DNA from: an uncultured Pseudohongiella sp.
Lineage (GTDB): Bacteria; Pseudomonadota; Gammaproteobacteria; Pseudomonadales; Pseudohongiellaceae
Direction: 5' to 3'
NCBI GenBank assembly: GCA_951812965.1
Contig: OX638341.1
Coordinates: 1,966,438-2,030,437, forward strand
DNA: 64,000 nt
The position numbers and the translations under genes are program-made. Below the pieces are notes generated by a model. The model did no database searches, was not told the origin of the DNA, and saw only the letters and a program-made list of their open reading frames with translations. Below, one piece after another: positions 8,267 through 18,869 of the stretch. The stretch's first letter is position 1. Each line of letters opens with the position of its first letter.

Positions 8267-9616
8267 ATGCTTGATGCGCTGGCGGCGGAGTTGAACGGCG
8301 AATTGACCGGCGGCAACGCCGGCTTCAACGCCGTTTCCACCGACACGCGCAAATTGCGCGCGGGCGAGTTGTTCTTGGCGCTGAGCGGAGAGAACTTCGA
8401 CGGCAACGAGTTCGTGCCCGAGGCGAGCCGGCGCGGCGCCGTGGGCGCGGTTGTCAGCCGGTTGTCCGGGGAAGAGTTGCCGCAATTGCTGGTCTCCGAT
8501 ACCGGCCTGGCTCTGGCGCGAATCGCGCGCATCAATCGTGAACGATCCCCGGCCCGGGTGCTGGCCGTTACCGGCAGCCAGGGCAAAACCACGGTCAAGG
8601 AAATGTTGCGCTCGATATTGTCGAACGAGGGCGAGTGTCTGGCGACCCGCGCTAATCTGAACAATACCGTCGGCGTGCCCCTCACGCTGTTGCGAATCGA
8701 GGCCCGGCATCGCTTCGCGGTGATCGAGATGGGCGCCAACCGGGCGGGGGAGATCGCGTTCAGCACGGCCGCGGCACAACCCGATATCGCGCTCATTACC
8801 AATGCCTCCATGGCTCACACCGAAGGCTTCGGCGGCTTGCAGGGCGTAGTCCGGGCCAAGGGCGAAATCATCGAGGGGCTGCGGCCGGACGGAACCTTGC
8901 TGCTGAACGCGGCCGACACCAACTTTGATCAATGGCGCCGGCGCGCCGCCGCGTTCCGTGTGCGCCGCTTCAGTTTGCACGAAGCGCCCGGGTCGAACTA
9001 TTTCGCTGCGGATATCGCTCTCGATGGAAGCGGCCGGCCCGCATTTGAACTGGCGGGCCCTCATGGGCGGATCGGCATCCGCCTGCAATTGCTCGGCGAG
9101 CACAATATCGCCAATGCCGTGGCGGCGGCCGCCGCCGCATTCGAAGCCGGCGCCGGACCCGAATCCGTGCGACAAGGACTCGAGGCGACCGCTCCGGTCC
9201 CCGGCAGGCTCTGCCCGGCAGCGGCTCCCGGCGGATTGCGCATCATCGACGACAGTTACAACGCCGGGCCGGGCTCGTTCCGCGCCGCTATCGATCTGCT
9301 TGCGAAGCTGCCCGGTCCGCACATATTGGTCGCGGGCGATATGCTGGAACTCGGCGACAGTGAACAGGCCGCCCATCTGGAAGTCGGGCGATATGCATCG
9401 AGCCGCGGCATCGAACGACTCTGGGCCACCGGCGATCTCTGCCGCCATATGGTCGGGGGTTTCGGTGAACAGGGTCGGCATTTCTCCGGCCGGCAAGAAC
9501 TGATCTGGGCGCTGCGCGGCGATCTCGAGCCGGATTGCGTCATTCTCGTGAAAGGATCCCGGGGCGCCCGCATGGACGAAGTGGTCGCGGCGCTGCTGGA
9601 TGGAGGAAAAGCCTGA
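8267..9616 (+). CDS. murF: UDP-MurNAc-tripeptide:D-Ala-D-Ala ligase MurF
   Basis: 449 residues from ATG 8267, chosen because AGGTGA lies directly upstream; a TTG five codons earlier is a weaker alternative, and longer frames only read through murE. MurF adds D-Ala-D-Ala to complete the UDP-MurNAc-pentapeptide. ATP loop GSQGKTT at 103-109; the [11 protein letters not shown] block near the C-terminal domain is typical. The stop overlaps the mraY start (TGATG). Confidence 0.95.
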   Translation: MLDALAAELNGELTGGNAGFNAVSTDTRKLRAGELFLALSGENFDGNEFVPEASRRGAVGAVVSRLSGEELPQLLVSDTGLALARIARINRERSPARVLAVTGSQGKTTVKEMLRSILSNEGECLATRANLNNTVGVPLTLLRIEARHRFAVIEMGANRAGEIAFSTAAAQPDIALITNASMAHTEGFGGLQGVVRAKGEIIEGLRPDGTLLLNAADTNFDQWRRRAAAFRVRRFSLHEAPGSNYFAADIALDGSGRPAFELAGPHGRIGIRLQLLGEHNIANAVAAAAAAFEAGAGPESVRQGLEATAPVPGRLCPAAAPGGLRIIDDSYNAGPGSFRAAIDLLAKLPGPHILVAGDMLELGDSEQAAHLEVGRYASSRGIERLWATGDLCRHMVGGFGEQGRHFSGRQELIWALRGDLEPDCVILVKGSRGARMDEVVAALLDGGKA

Positions 9617-10698
9617 TGATTTACTGGTTATCCGATTACCTCATGCTGATCGACAACAGTTTCGCGGTATTGCAATACATTACCGTGCGCGCCGCCTTCA
9701 GCGTCATAACGGCACTGATCGTCTCGCTGATCTTCGGCCCGATCATCATCGAACGGCTGAATGTGGCCCAGGTCGGTCAGGTCGTCAGGTCGGACGGGCC
9801 CCAGACTCATTTCGAGAAAGCGGGCACTCCCACCATGGGCGGAGTTCTGATCCTGCTCAGCATAACCGTCAGCACGATCCTGTGGTCGGACTGGAGCAAT
9901 CACTACGTCTGGATCGTACTCGCCGTGACCTTGCTGTTCGGCGGCGTGGGATTCGTCGACGATTACCGCAAACTGGTCAAACGCGACCCGGCGGGGCTGC
10001 CCGCGCGCTGGAAATATTTCTGGCAGTCGGTATTCGGCCTGGCCGGCGCCATCGTGCTCTATGTCTCCGCGCCCGGCAGCATCGAACTCGAATACATAGT
10101 GCCTTTCTTCAAGGATTTCGCTCTCAATGTGGGCATCGTTTACATCATCGTCAGCTATTTCATGATCGTCGGCTTCAGCAATGCAGTAAATCTCACCGAC
10201 GGCCTCGACGGGCTCGCCATTCTGCCCACGGTGCTCGTCGGCGGCGCACTCGGTGTAATCGCTTATCTGGCCGGACACAGCGAATTTTCCGCCTATCTCA
10301 ATATTCCCTACATCTCGGGGTCGGGCGAGATTTCGATCTTCGCCGGGGCGCTGCTCGGCGCCGGCCTCGGCTTTCTCTGGTTCAACACTTACCCGGCACA
10401 GGTTTTCATGGGCGACATCGGGGCGCTGGCCCTCGGCGCGGCGCTGGGTGTGATGGCGATCATATCCCGTCACGAAATCGTTCTGTTCATCATGGGCGGG
10501 GTTTTCGTCGTGGAAACGGCATCGGTAATCATCCAGGTCGCCTCGTTCAAGATGACCGGCAGGCGCATCTTTCGCATGGCGCCTTTGCACCACCATTTCG
10601 AACTGAAAGGATGGCCCGAGCCGCGAGTGATCGTGCGCTTCTGGATCATTACCCTGATGCTGGTCCTGTTCGGACTGGTGACACTCAAGTTGCGCTGA
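9616..10698 (+). CDS. mraY: Phospho-MurNAc-pentapeptide transferase MraY
   Basis: 360 residues, about ten membrane segments. MraY moves phospho-MurNAc-pentapeptide from UDP to undecaprenyl phosphate, making lipid I at the inner membrane. Family motifs: [13 protein letters not shown] near the N-terminus, [20 protein letters not shown], and the C-terminal [15 protein letters not shown]. Start at ATG 9616 is preceded by GGAGG and overlaps the murF stop by one base. Confidence 0.97.
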   Translation: MIYWLSDYLMLIDNSFAVLQYITVRAAFSVITALIVSLIFGPIIIERLNVAQVGQVVRSDGPQTHFEKAGTPTMGGVLILLSITVSTILWSDWSNHYVWIVLAVTLLFGGVGFVDDYRKLVKRDPAGLPARWKYFWQSVFGLAGAIVLYVSAPGSIELEYIVPFFKDFALNVGIVYIIVSYFMIVGFSNAVNLTDGLDGLAILPTVLVGGALGVIAYLAGHSEFSAYLNIPYISGSGEISIFAGALLGAGLGFLWFNTYPAQVFMGDIGALALGAALGVMAIISRHEIVLFIMGGVFVVETASVIIQVASFKMTGRRIFRMAPLHHHFELKGWPEPRVIVRFWIITLMLVLFGLVTLKLR

Positions 10699-10714
10699 AG
10701 AAACGGAGCGGGAG

Positions 10715-12079
10715 ATGATCGGTTGCGCGCAGCAAAGTTCGGCCAGCGTCATCGTCGGTCTCGGCGATACCGGGTTCTCCTGCGCACGTTATTTTATCCG
10801 CCGCAACCTCGACTTCCGGGTCGTCGACAATCGCCGGCGTCCACCGCGGCTGGCGGATCTGGAAAACCTGAAGCCGGATGTCGAAGTCGATCTCGGGGAG
10901 TTCCACGCCGAAAAGCTGCTTGACGCGCACGAACTCGTGGTCAGCCCGGGGGTGGATTTGCGCACGCCGGCATTGGCGGCCGCGGTCGAGGCCGGCGTGC
11001 CGGTCACCGGGGATATTGATATTTTCTCGCGTGAGACGCGCGGCCCCATCGTCGCGGTCACCGGCTCCAACGGCAAGAGCACCGTTGTCGAAATGCTGGC
11101 GCGGATTCTCGATGAGGCCGATATCGATTACGGTCTTGGCGGCAATCTCGACGGGCGCAGTTTCTGTCCGGCGCTGAACCTGCTTGAAGATGAGGACAAA
11201 GACTGGTATCTGCTTGAAATTTCCAGCTTTCAGCTTGAAACGACCCGCCGGTTGAACGCCGAAGTAGCATTGATTCTCAATCTCAGCGCCGACCATCTGG
11301 ACCGCTATGACAGCGTGGACGACTACGCCCGCGCCAAGCAACGCGTGTTTCGCGGCTGCCGCCGGATTGTGCTGAATCGCGACGAACCGTTCAGCCGCCC
11401 GCCGGATTCCGTTTCCGCCCCTGTCATCAGTTTCGGGCTCGATGCGCCTGCGCCGGAGGAAGCGGGATTGCTGCAATGCGAAAGCGAGCGCTGGCTCGCA
11501 TTGGGCAACGAACCCTACTTGCCCGTGAGCGCGTTGAAGGCGCCGGGCGACCACAATGTTTCCAACGCCCTGGCGGCCATGGCGCTGGCGCTTGCCATGG
11601 GCGTCGGCAAGGAACCTATCGTTACCGGATTGGGCCGGTTCGCCGGTCTCCCGCACCGCTGCCAGTGGGTGGCGAATATCGCCGGCGTGGACTACTACAA
11701 CGACTCGAAGGCAACCAACCCGGGCGCAACCGCCGCCGCCGTGCTGAACCTGGCCCGCGCCCGGGCCGGACGCATCCTGCTGATTGCAGGTGGTGTCGGC
11801 AAAGGCGCCGATTTCTCTGCCCTCGCGCCCGTCGTGCGCGAATCGGCGCGCGCCGCGGTCCTGATCGGCCGCGACGCCGAACGGATCGCCGGGATATTGA
11901 ACCCGGAAATTCCGCTACGTCTTGCCGATACTCTGGAAGAAGCGGTAGCCATTGCGCGGGAGCAAGCGCTGTCGGGCGATGCCGTGCTGTTGTCACCGGC
12001 CTGCGCCAGCTTCGACATGTTCGAAAATTTTCAGCATCGCGGCGAATCTTTCATTCGCTGCGTGGAGAGTCTGCAATGA
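10715..12079 (+). CDS. murD: UDP-MurNAc-L-alanine:D-glutamate ligase MurD
   Basis: 454 residues. Adds D-glutamate to UDP-MurNAc-L-Ala. The N-terminal Rossmann-like start VGLGDTGFSCARYF, the ATP loop TGSNGKST (116-123), the LNLSADHLDRY block and the DSKATNPGAT block are all MurD hallmarks. The end shares an ATGA overlap with ftsW. Confidence 0.96.
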   Translation: MIGCAQQSSASVIVGLGDTGFSCARYFIRRNLDFRVVDNRRRPPRLADLENLKPDVEVDLGEFHAEKLLDAHELVVSPGVDLRTPALAAAVEAGVPVTGDIDIFSRETRGPIVAVTGSNGKSTVVEMLARILDEADIDYGLGGNLDGRSFCPALNLLEDEDKDWYLLEISSFQLETTRRLNAEVALILNLSADHLDRYDSVDDYARAKQRVFRGCRRIVLNRDEPFSRPPDSVSAPVISFGLDAPAPEEAGLLQCESERWLALGNEPYLPVSALKAPGDHNVSNALAAMALALAMGVGKEPIVTGLGRFAGLPHRCQWVANIAGVDYYNDSKATNPGATAAAVLNLARARAGRILLIAGGVGKGADFSALAPVVRESARAAVLIGRDAERIAGILNPEIPLRLADTLEEAVAIAREQALSGDAVLLSPACASFDMFENFQHRGESFIRCVESLQ

Positions 12080-13272
12080 CAGTTTTGTCGGCAACGGCCG
12101 GACGCCTGCAATCCGGCGTGGCTCCGTTACAGGAGCCTCGGCCAAGCGCCGTGCTGCTGGTAACCATGCTGTTGCTGGCATTCGGCCTGCTGATGATGAC
12201 TTCGGCTTCGGTCGAAATTGCCGACAGCCGTTACGGCGACCCGCTCTATTTTCTCAAGCGGCAGTCGATTTTCGCCTGTGTGGGCGTGGGACTGATGTTC
12301 ATGCTCATGCTCGTGCCGATAAATTTCTGGAACCGTCTCAACTTGCTATTGTTGCTTGGCTCCTATGCCATGCTCGTCATCGTGCTGCTGCCGGGAATCG
12401 GCCGCGAAGTGAACGGTTCGATGCGATGGATAGATCTCGGTTTCTTCGCCTTGCAGCCGTCGGAGCCGGCGAAAGTGCTGCTGGTTATTTATCTGGCCTC
12501 GTACCTGGAGCGGCACCGTGAGCGCGTGAGCGCGACCTGGCTCGGATTTCTCTTGCCGCTGTTGCTGATTGGAATAGCGGTGGTATTGCTGCAAATGGAG
12601 CCGGACCACGGCGCCATGGTAATTCTGTCCCTGACCGCGCTTTGCATGGTCTTCCTGGCCGGCGCCGGAATCTGGCGGGTGCTGTCGCTGTTACTGCTGT
12701 CGACAGGCTCGATCGCCTTGTTGGCGTATACCCAGCCGTATGTAGTGAGGCGATTCACGGCGTTCCTCGATCCATGGGCGCCGGAAAACATATACGGCGC
12801 CGGTTATCAACTCGGCCAGGCGCAAATCGCCTTCGGCCGTGGCGGATTATTCGGCGCCGGGGTCGGCAACAGCATCCAGAAACTCGATTTTCTGCCCGAA
12901 GCGCACAATGATTTCGTTCTCGCGGTCATAGGAGAGGAACTCGGTCTGGCGGGAGTGGCGCTGGTGACGCTACTGTTCTGCATGCTGGTCTGGTGCTGCT
13001 TCTCAATTGCCCGTGAAGCGCATCTGCGCGAACGTTTCTTTTCGGCGTATCTGGCCTGGGGACTGGGATTGCTGTTCGCGGGCCAGACCATGGTCAACAT
13101 CGGCGTCAACCTGGGCCTTTTGCCGACCAAGGGCCTGACCCTGCCTTTCCTCAGTTACGGCGGCGCCAGCCTCATTGTGTGCTGTGGAATGATCGGACTG
13201 CTGTTGCGCATTCAATACGAAACCGAATGCATATCCAGACCGCACGCCGCCCGGCGCCGGAGACTGCCATGA
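12076..13272 (+). CDS. ftsW: Septal peptidoglycan glycosyltransferase FtsW
   Basis: 398 residues from ATG 12076 (ATGA overlap with murD). SEDS-family polytopic membrane protein with about ten segments that polymerises lipid II at the septum together with FtsI. The SEDS signature is visible: WIDLGFFALQPSEPAK, then AHNDFVLAVIGEELG and the C-terminal GLLPTKGLTLPFLSYGGAS. Position between murD and murG is canonical. Confidence 0.96.
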   Translation: MTVLSATAGRLQSGVAPLQEPRPSAVLLVTMLLLAFGLLMMTSASVEIADSRYGDPLYFLKRQSIFACVGVGLMFMLMLVPINFWNRLNLLLLLGSYAMLVIVLLPGIGREVNGSMRWIDLGFFALQPSEPAKVLLVIYLASYLERHRERVSATWLGFLLPLLLIGIAVVLLQMEPDHGAMVILSLTALCMVFLAGAGIWRVLSLLLLSTGSIALLAYTQPYVVRRFTAFLDPWAPENIYGAGYQLGQAQIAFGRGGLFGAGVGNSIQKLDFLPEAHNDFVLAVIGEELGLAGVALVTLLFCMLVWCCFSIAREAHLRERFFSAYLAWGLGLLFAGQTMVNIGVNLGLLPTKGLTLPFLSYGGASLIVCCGMIGLLLRIQYETECISRPHAARRRRLP

Positions 13273-14369
13273 AGGCGAAACGGGTTCCGATCGTGCTGAT
13301 CATGGCGGCCGGCACCGGCGGACATGTGTTTCCGGCGATCTGCATCGCCCGGGAATTGCAGCGGGCGGGCGCCCGCATTCATTGGCTCGGCACCCGAACC
13401 GGAATGGAAAACAAGTTGTTGCAGGAAGAGAGATATCCGTTTCACGCCATTACCGCGACCGGCCTGCGAGGCAGCAGCTTGGGCCAGCGCCTTCGCGCGC
13501 CTTCGATGCTGATGCGCTCGCTCTGGCAAGCGTTGCGAGTAATGCGCAAGGTCAAGCCCGATTGTCTGCTTGGCATGGGCGGCTATGTTTCCGGTCCCGG
13601 CGCGCTTGCCGGACGCCTGCTGCGAATCCCGGTCATGATTCACGAACAGAATGCGGTTCCCGGTTTCGCCAATCAAGTGATCAGCCGCTGGGCGAACCGC
13701 ATCTTCGAGGCGTTTCCCGGGACTTTTCCGGCCGAAGACAGGGTTGAGTTCACGGGAAACCCGGTACGCGACGAAATCGTCAAGATCGGCAGCGAGCGCC
13801 GCTACAAAACGCGCAAGGGTCCTTTGCGTTTGCTCGTGCTCGGCGGCAGCCAGGGCGCCCAGGCCCTGAACGTGCTTATACCGGAGTTGATCGCGACCTG
13901 GCCCGGCAAGCAGGTTCCCGAAGTGCTGCATCAATGCGGCGCCGCCACCATGTCCGCGACCATGCGGCGATATCACGATCTGGGCGTCAGTCTGGCGGGT
14001 TCTCACCGGCTGGTGGGATTCATACGTGAAATCGCGGAAGCCTATGCCTGGGCCGACCTCGTGTTGTGCCGTTCGGGCGCCAGCACCGTCGCTGAAATCG
14101 CGGTCTGTGGCCTGCCGGCAATCTTTGTGCCCTATCCGCACCACAAGGACCACCAACAATTGCTGAATGCGCGCTGGCTGGCAGCGCGGCAGGCGGCGGA
14201 AATCATTGAGCAGCCGGATCTTTCCACTGAGCGGCTGCGCGAAATCCTGTTGCGGCTCGATGACAATCGCGACTGGGTAGCGGAAATGTCACGCAGAGCC
14301 CTTGACATGGCGATAACAGACGCCGCCGGACGCGTGGCGCGATCCTGCATGGAGGTTATCGATGGTTGA
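13269..14369 (+). CDS. murG: UDP-GlcNAc:lipid I N-acetylglucosaminyltransferase MurG
   Basis: 366 residues from ATG 13269, overlapping the ftsW stop by 4 bases. Peripheral inner-membrane GT-B enzyme that converts lipid I to lipid [11 protein letters not shown] lies at 15-23, MGGYVSGPG and IHEQNAVPG follow, and the C-terminal half carries the [10 protein letters not shown] and SGASTVAEI donor-site motifs. Confidence 0.97.
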   Translation: MKAKRVPIVLIMAAGTGGHVFPAICIARELQRAGARIHWLGTRTGMENKLLQEERYPFHAITATGLRGSSLGQRLRAPSMLMRSLWQALRVMRKVKPDCLLGMGGYVSGPGALAGRLLRIPVMIHEQNAVPGFANQVISRWANRIFEAFPGTFPAEDRVEFTGNPVRDEIVKIGSERRYKTRKGPLRLLVLGGSQGAQALNVLIPELIATWPGKQVPEVLHQCGAATMSATMRRYHDLGVSLAGSHRLVGFIREIAEAYAWADLVLCRSGASTVAEIAVCGLPAIFVPYPHHKDHQQLLNARWLAARQAAEIIEQPDLSTERLREILLRLDDNRDWVAEMSRRALDMAITDAAGRVARSCMEVIDG

Positions 14370-15810
14370 TCCCGCACCGCTCCAGTTTCCGCCCGGTATG
14401 CGCCGCATCAGAACGATTCACTTCATCGGCATCGGCGGCGCCGGCATGTGCGGCATCGCGGAAGTCCTGTTCAATCAGGGCTATATCGTGACCGGCTCGG
14501 ATCTGCGTCCGTCCACTGTTACGGCAAGGCTTGAACGCATGGGCGTGCGGATTTTCGCGGAGCACGAGGCGGCCAATGTCAGCGTCGCCGACGTGGTGGT
14601 CTATTCCTCTGCCGTGCCCAACGACAATGTCGAATTGCTGGCGGCTGTGCGTGCGGGCAAGCCATTGATTCCCAGGGCGGAGATGCTGGCTGAATTGATG
14701 CGATACCGGCATGCCATCGTGGTCGCCGGCACGCACGGCAAGACCACGACCACCAGTCTGGTCGCCTCGGTACTGGCCGAGTGCGGACTTGATCCGACAT
14801 TCATCATCGGCGGCGTGTTGAACAGCGCCGGCAGCAATGCCCGGCTGGGGGAAAGCCGTTACCTGGTCGCTGAAGCCGACGAGAGCGACGCTTCTTTCCT
14901 GCATTTGCAGCCGCTGGTGGCGGTGGTGACCAATATCGAGGCCGACCATATGGCCACTTATGGCGGTGACTTCGAGAATCTGAAACAGAATTTCGTGAAT
15001 TTCCTGCACAACCTGCCTTTCCACGGGCTTGCGGTGCTCTGTATCGACGATCCCGCGGTCCGCGAAATTCTGCCGCGAATTTCACGGCCGGTTATCACGT
15101 ACGGATTCGGCAAGCAGGCGGATTACCGCATTACCGGATTGAAACAGGATCAGCACCGGACAGAATTCGAAATCAGCCGCCCCGACGGGCGCGGGCCGCT
15201 TTCCCTGGAATTGCAGATGCCGGGCCGTCACAACGCCCTGAACGCGGCCGCGGCGGTGGCAATCGCAAGCGACGAAGGCGTGGCCGACGAGAGCATTCTC
15301 TCGGGAATCGCGGAATTCGCGGGCGTCGGCCGCCGCTTTCAGCAACTCGGAGAATTTTCGGTGCCCGGCGGTTTCGTGCAATTGATCGACGACTACGGTC
15401 ATCATCCGACCGAACTCGAAGTGACCATCGCTGCGTTGCGGGCAGGCTGGCCGGGCCGCCGGTTGGTCATGATCTTCCAGCCTCACCGGTACAGCCGCAC
15501 ACGCGACCTGTACGAGGACTTTGTCAGCGTGTTGTCGGGAGCCGACGTGCTCCTGTTGCTGGAAGTCTACAGCGCCGGGGAACAGCCTCTGCCGGGGGCC
15601 GATTCGCGTTCCCTCTGCGGTTCGATCCGGCAGCAGGGCAAGGTCGATCCGATTTACGTGGCCGAAGACGGTGAATTGCACGCCATCCTCACCGGCCTGT
15701 TGCAGCCCGGCGATATCGTACTCACCCAGGGAGCGGGAAATGTCGGCGCCCTGGCGCGGAAACTCGCGGAAAAGGGCTTTTCCGGCGGCGATGGAGAGCA
15801 AGCGCAATGA
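14362..15810 (+). CDS. murC: UDP-MurNAc:L-alanine ligase MurC
   Basis: 482 residues. First amino-acid ligase of the stem peptide. N-terminal [14 protein letters not shown] (UDP-binding Rossmann) and the ATP loop GTHGKTTT (123-130) are clear, as are EADESD and DDYGHHPTE. Overlaps murG by 8 bases and ddl by 4. There is no murB between murC and ddl, as in pseudomonads. Confidence 0.97.
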   Translation: MVDPAPLQFPPGMRRIRTIHFIGIGGAGMCGIAEVLFNQGYIVTGSDLRPSTVTARLERMGVRIFAEHEAANVSVADVVVYSSAVPNDNVELLAAVRAGKPLIPRAEMLAELMRYRHAIVVAGTHGKTTTTSLVASVLAECGLDPTFIIGGVLNSAGSNARLGESRYLVAEADESDASFLHLQPLVAVVTNIEADHMATYGGDFENLKQNFVNFLHNLPFHGLAVLCIDDPAVREILPRISRPVITYGFGKQADYRITGLKQDQHRTEFEISRPDGRGPLSLELQMPGRHNALNAAAAVAIASDEGVADESILSGIAEFAGVGRRFQQLGEFSVPGGFVQLIDDYGHHPTELEVTIAALRAGWPGRRLVMIFQPHRYSRTRDLYEDFVSVLSGADVLLLLEVYSAGEQPLPGADSRSLCGSIRQQGKVDPIYVAEDGELHAILTGLLQPGDIVLTQGAGNVGALARKLAEKGFSGGDGEQAQ

Positions 15811-16751
15811 CCGGGCGTCAGTTGTCGGACAGCATCACCGGACTCGGCCGTATCGCTGTGCTGATGGGCGGTGATTCGCCCGAGCGCGAAATTTCGCTGC
15901 TCAGCGGCAATGCCGCCTGGAACAGCCTGCAACGCCTCGGCTTGCCGGCGACGGCGATCGACGCGGGCAGGGATGTCGCGGAGCGACTGGCCGACGAACA
16001 GGCGGAATTCGTGATCGTCATGTTGCATGGCCGCGGTGGCGAAGACGGTTCTATCCAGGGCTTGCTGGAAATTCTGGGCTTGCCGTACAGCGGTAGCGGA
16101 GTGCTTGCCTCGGCATTGGCGATGGACAAGATCAAGAGCAAACTGATCTGGAAACAACTCGGCTACGCCACCGCCGATTTCATCGAACTGAAGGCTGATA
16201 CTGACTGGGATGCGACGATTTCCCGGCTTGGATCGGCCGTGGTCAAGCCCGTTTCCGGCGGATCCAGCCTGGGTGTCGATATCGTGCATAGCGCCGCTGA
16301 ACTCGAGCGTCAGTATTCAGCCGCGGCGGCTTTCGATTCGCCGGTAATGGCCGAGACATACGTAAAGGGCAGGGAGTTTTCCGTTGGCGTGCTGCAGGAT
16401 GAAACACTACCGGCGGTGGAGCTTCGGACACGGCGCAAGTTTTTCGATTACCGGGCGAAATATGAGGATCAGGAAACCGAATACATTTGTCCGCCCGATC
16501 TCACTGAAGAAAAACATCAGGAGCTGCTGACCCTGGCCCATGACGCCTATCGCGTGCTCGGTTGCCGGGGATTGGCCCGAGTGGATCTGATGCAGGATCG
16601 GGACGGGAAGTTCTTCCTGCTCGAAGTGAATACGGTTCCGGGTATGACCGGACACAGCATTATTCCCATGGCGGCAAGCCGTCTGGGCAGGAGTTACGAC
16701 GATCTGATGGAGCAAATATTGACCTGTGAAGCGGAGGCGCCGAGGCCATGA
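15807..16751 (+). CDS. ddl: D-alanine:D-alanine ligase
   Basis: 314 residues, ATP-grasp fold. Makes D-Ala-D-Ala for Mur[15 protein letters not shown] near the N-terminus, [24 protein letters not shown] and the C-terminal [15 protein letters not shown] are the family signatures. The dcw location corresponds to the ddlB paralogue of organisms with two ligases. Overlaps both murC and ftsQ by 4 bases. Confidence 0.95.
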   Translation: MTGRQLSDSITGLGRIAVLMGGDSPEREISLLSGNAAWNSLQRLGLPATAIDAGRDVAERLADEQAEFVIVMLHGRGGEDGSIQGLLEILGLPYSGSGVLASALAMDKIKSKLIWKQLGYATADFIELKADTDWDATISRLGSAVVKPVSGGSSLGVDIVHSAAELERQYSAAAAFDSPVMAETYVKGREFSVGVLQDETLPAVELRTRRKFFDYRAKYEDQETEYICPPDLTEEKHQELLTLAHDAYRVLGCRGLARVDLMQDRDGKFFLLEVNTVPGMTGHSIIPMAASRLGRSYDDLMEQILTCEAEAPRP

Positions 16752-17518
16752 AACGCGCCGTGAACGCAGCCGAAGCCCGCCGCGGTGTGATCCTTGTTCG
16801 TATGTTGGCACTGCTGATAGTGGCCACTTCGGCCGCGAGCGCGGCGCTGCTGACCTGGCGGCACTGGAACGATCTGGAACCGCGATTCAATCCGCCGCTG
16901 ACCCGGGTCGAACTCGAAGGTGAATTACGGCATTTGTCCACGAATGAGATCAGGTCGGTGCTGGAGCCCTACGCGGGGAAAGGATTTTTCGACCTCGATC
17001 TCGATCGGGCGAGGGCGCAGGTCGAGAGCCTGAAATGGGTAGAAGCTGCGGCCATCGGGCGGCGCTGGCCGGACACATTGACCGTGCGCATAACCGAGGA
17101 GACCGTTATCGCGCGTTGGGGCGAAAACCAGTTGATCACTCAGCGCGGCAATGTAATCAGCCTGGACTTCACCGAAATCGATCGGTCACTGCCTCGACTC
17201 AGCGGCCCGCCGGATTCGCATTTCGAGGTCATGCGGCAATACCAGCGGCTGAACCAGATTCTGTATCCCGCCGGCCTGCGCCTGAGTGGATTGAGTGCGA
17301 GCCCGCGGCGCAGTTGGCGGCTGCAGTTGAACGGCGTTACCGAGGTCGTGCTGGGCAGCGAAGACCTGGTGAACCGGCTGCAACGCTATGTCGACTTCTA
17401 CCGCCGTCAGCCCGAGCATGAGCGGCTCCTGCATGAGGTGGCGGATTTGCGCTACGGAAGCCAGTTCAGTATCAGATTGAGGGAAGCGGATTCCAGCGCC
17501 GAACTGGCGCGGCGCTGA
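16748..17518 (+). CDS. ftsQ: Cell division protein FtsQ
   Basis: 256 residues. Bitopic membrane protein: short basic cytoplasmic N-terminus, membrane segment at about 17-36, POTRA domain (about 50-120, containing LSTNEIRSVLEPYAGKGFF) and the FtsQ beta domain. It holds FtsB/FtsL in the divisome. The family diverges quickly; position between ddl and ftsA confirms the call. Confidence 0.93.
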   Translation: MKRAVNAAEARRGVILVRMLALLIVATSAASAALLTWRHWNDLEPRFNPPLTRVELEGELRHLSTNEIRSVLEPYAGKGFFDLDLDRARAQVESLKWVEAAAIGRRWPDTLTVRITEETVIARWGENQLITQRGNVISLDFTEIDRSLPRLSGPPDSHFEVMRQYQRLNQILYPAGLRLSGLSASPRRSWRLQLNGVTEVVLGSEDLVNRLQRYVDFYRRQPEHERLLHEVADLRYGSQFSIRLREADSSAELARR

Positions 17519-17533
17519 AACGAGTAAGCAAAA

Positions 17534-18781
17534 ATGAGCGAAACATCGGAAAAGAAAGGCAACATCCTGGTCGGGCTCGACATCGGCACGACCAAGGTCG
17601 TGGCTCTGGTTGGCGAGATTTCCGACGAGGGTGAGTTGAATGTGGTCGGCGTGGGCAGTCATCCCTCGCTCGGCATGAAAAAAGGCGTGGTCGTGGACAT
17701 CGAATCCACCGTGCTGTCGATCCAGAAAGCAGTGGAGGCGGCGGAAAAGGAGACGGGGTACAAGATCACTTCGGTCTATGCCGGAATCGCCGGCAGCCAT
17801 GTCAAGAGCATGAATTCCAGCGGTGCGGTATCGATCCGCGACGGTGAAGTGACCAGGGCGGATGTCGATCGGGTGATCGATTCGGCGCGTGCGGTCGCCA
17901 TTCCGCCGGACGAGCGCATCCTGCATACTGTGCCCCAGGAATACACGATCAATTCCCAGAACGGCGTCAAGGAGCCGCTCGGCATGTCCGGAGTGCGGCT
18001 CGAAGCCAATGTGCATCTGGTCACTTGCGCCGTGAACGCGATGCAGAATATCGAGAAATGCATCCGTCGCTGCGGTCTGGAAATCGAACAACTCGTACTC
18101 GAACAACTCGCTTCCAGCGAAGCCGTGCTTACCCGCGATGAAAAGGAACTCGGCGTCTGCCTGGTGGACATCGGCGGCGGCACCACGGATATCGCCATCT
18201 TCACCCAGGACGCCTTGCAGTACACCAGCGTCATACCGGTTGCCGGCGATCAGGTCACCAGCGACATCGCCACCGCTTTGCGCACGCCGCGGCAGAATGC
18301 CGACGAACTCAAGATCAAACATGCCTGCGCACTGGTGCAATTGACCAATCCGGAAGAAAACATCGAAGTTCCCAGTGTCGGCGACCGCGAACCGCGGGAA
18401 TTGTCACTGCAAAACCTGGCCGAGGTGGTCGAGCCCAGGTACGAAGAACTGTTTCACCTCATTCAGCAGAAACTTGTCGTCAGTGAAATGAAAAACCTGC
18501 TCGCCGCGGGGATCGTCATGACCGGAGGTTCAAGCAGGATGCTCGGCGCGGTGGAACTGGCCGAAGAGGTTTTTCATGAACCCGTTCGCGTAGGAACGCC
18601 TCAGAATGTCAAAGGACGTGCCGATATAACTAGCAATCCGATCTACTCTACAGGAGTCGGATTGTTGCTGTACGGACTGAAAGCCTTCGAGGAACGGGGC
18701 GGCCTGGCGGAGCAAAAGGAAGAAGTGACAAATACCGATTTTCTGGGCTCCGCCCGGCAGTTTTTCAGGCGATTCATGTAG
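17534..18781 (+). CDS. ftsA: Cell division protein FtsA
   Basis: 415 residues. Actin-like ATPase that tethers FtsZ to the inner membrane. VGLDIGTTKVVALVGE (phosphate-1) is at the N-terminus, LVDIGGGTTDIAIF (phosphate-2) near 205, and GIVMTGGSSRM (adenosine) near 325. The last residues, SARQFFRRFM, form the amphipathic membrane-binding helix. Confidence 0.97.
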   Translation: MSETSEKKGNILVGLDIGTTKVVALVGEISDEGELNVVGVGSHPSLGMKKGVVVDIESTVLSIQKAVEAAEKETGYKITSVYAGIAGSHVKSMNSSGAVSIRDGEVTRADVDRVIDSARAVAIPPDERILHTVPQEYTINSQNGVKEPLGMSGVRLEANVHLVTCAVNAMQNIEKCIRRCGLEIEQLVLEQLASSEAVLTRDEKELGVCLVDIGGGTTDIAIFTQDALQYTSVIPVAGDQVTSDIATALRTPRQNADELKIKHACALVQLTNPEENIEVPSVGDREPRELSLQNLAEVVEPRYEELFHLIQQKLVVSEMKNLLAAGIVMTGGSSRMLGAVELAEEVFHEPVRVGTPQNVKGRADITSNPIYSTGVGLLLYGLKAFEERGGLAEQKEEVTNTDFLGSARQFFRRFM

Positions 18782-18869
18782 TCGCCGGAAGTGGTTTGCC
18801 GGCATGGCCTGGCCGGCAGGATATCAAGAAGCGCAGTGCGTGCGCGGATTCACAGTCAGGAGTGTAGCA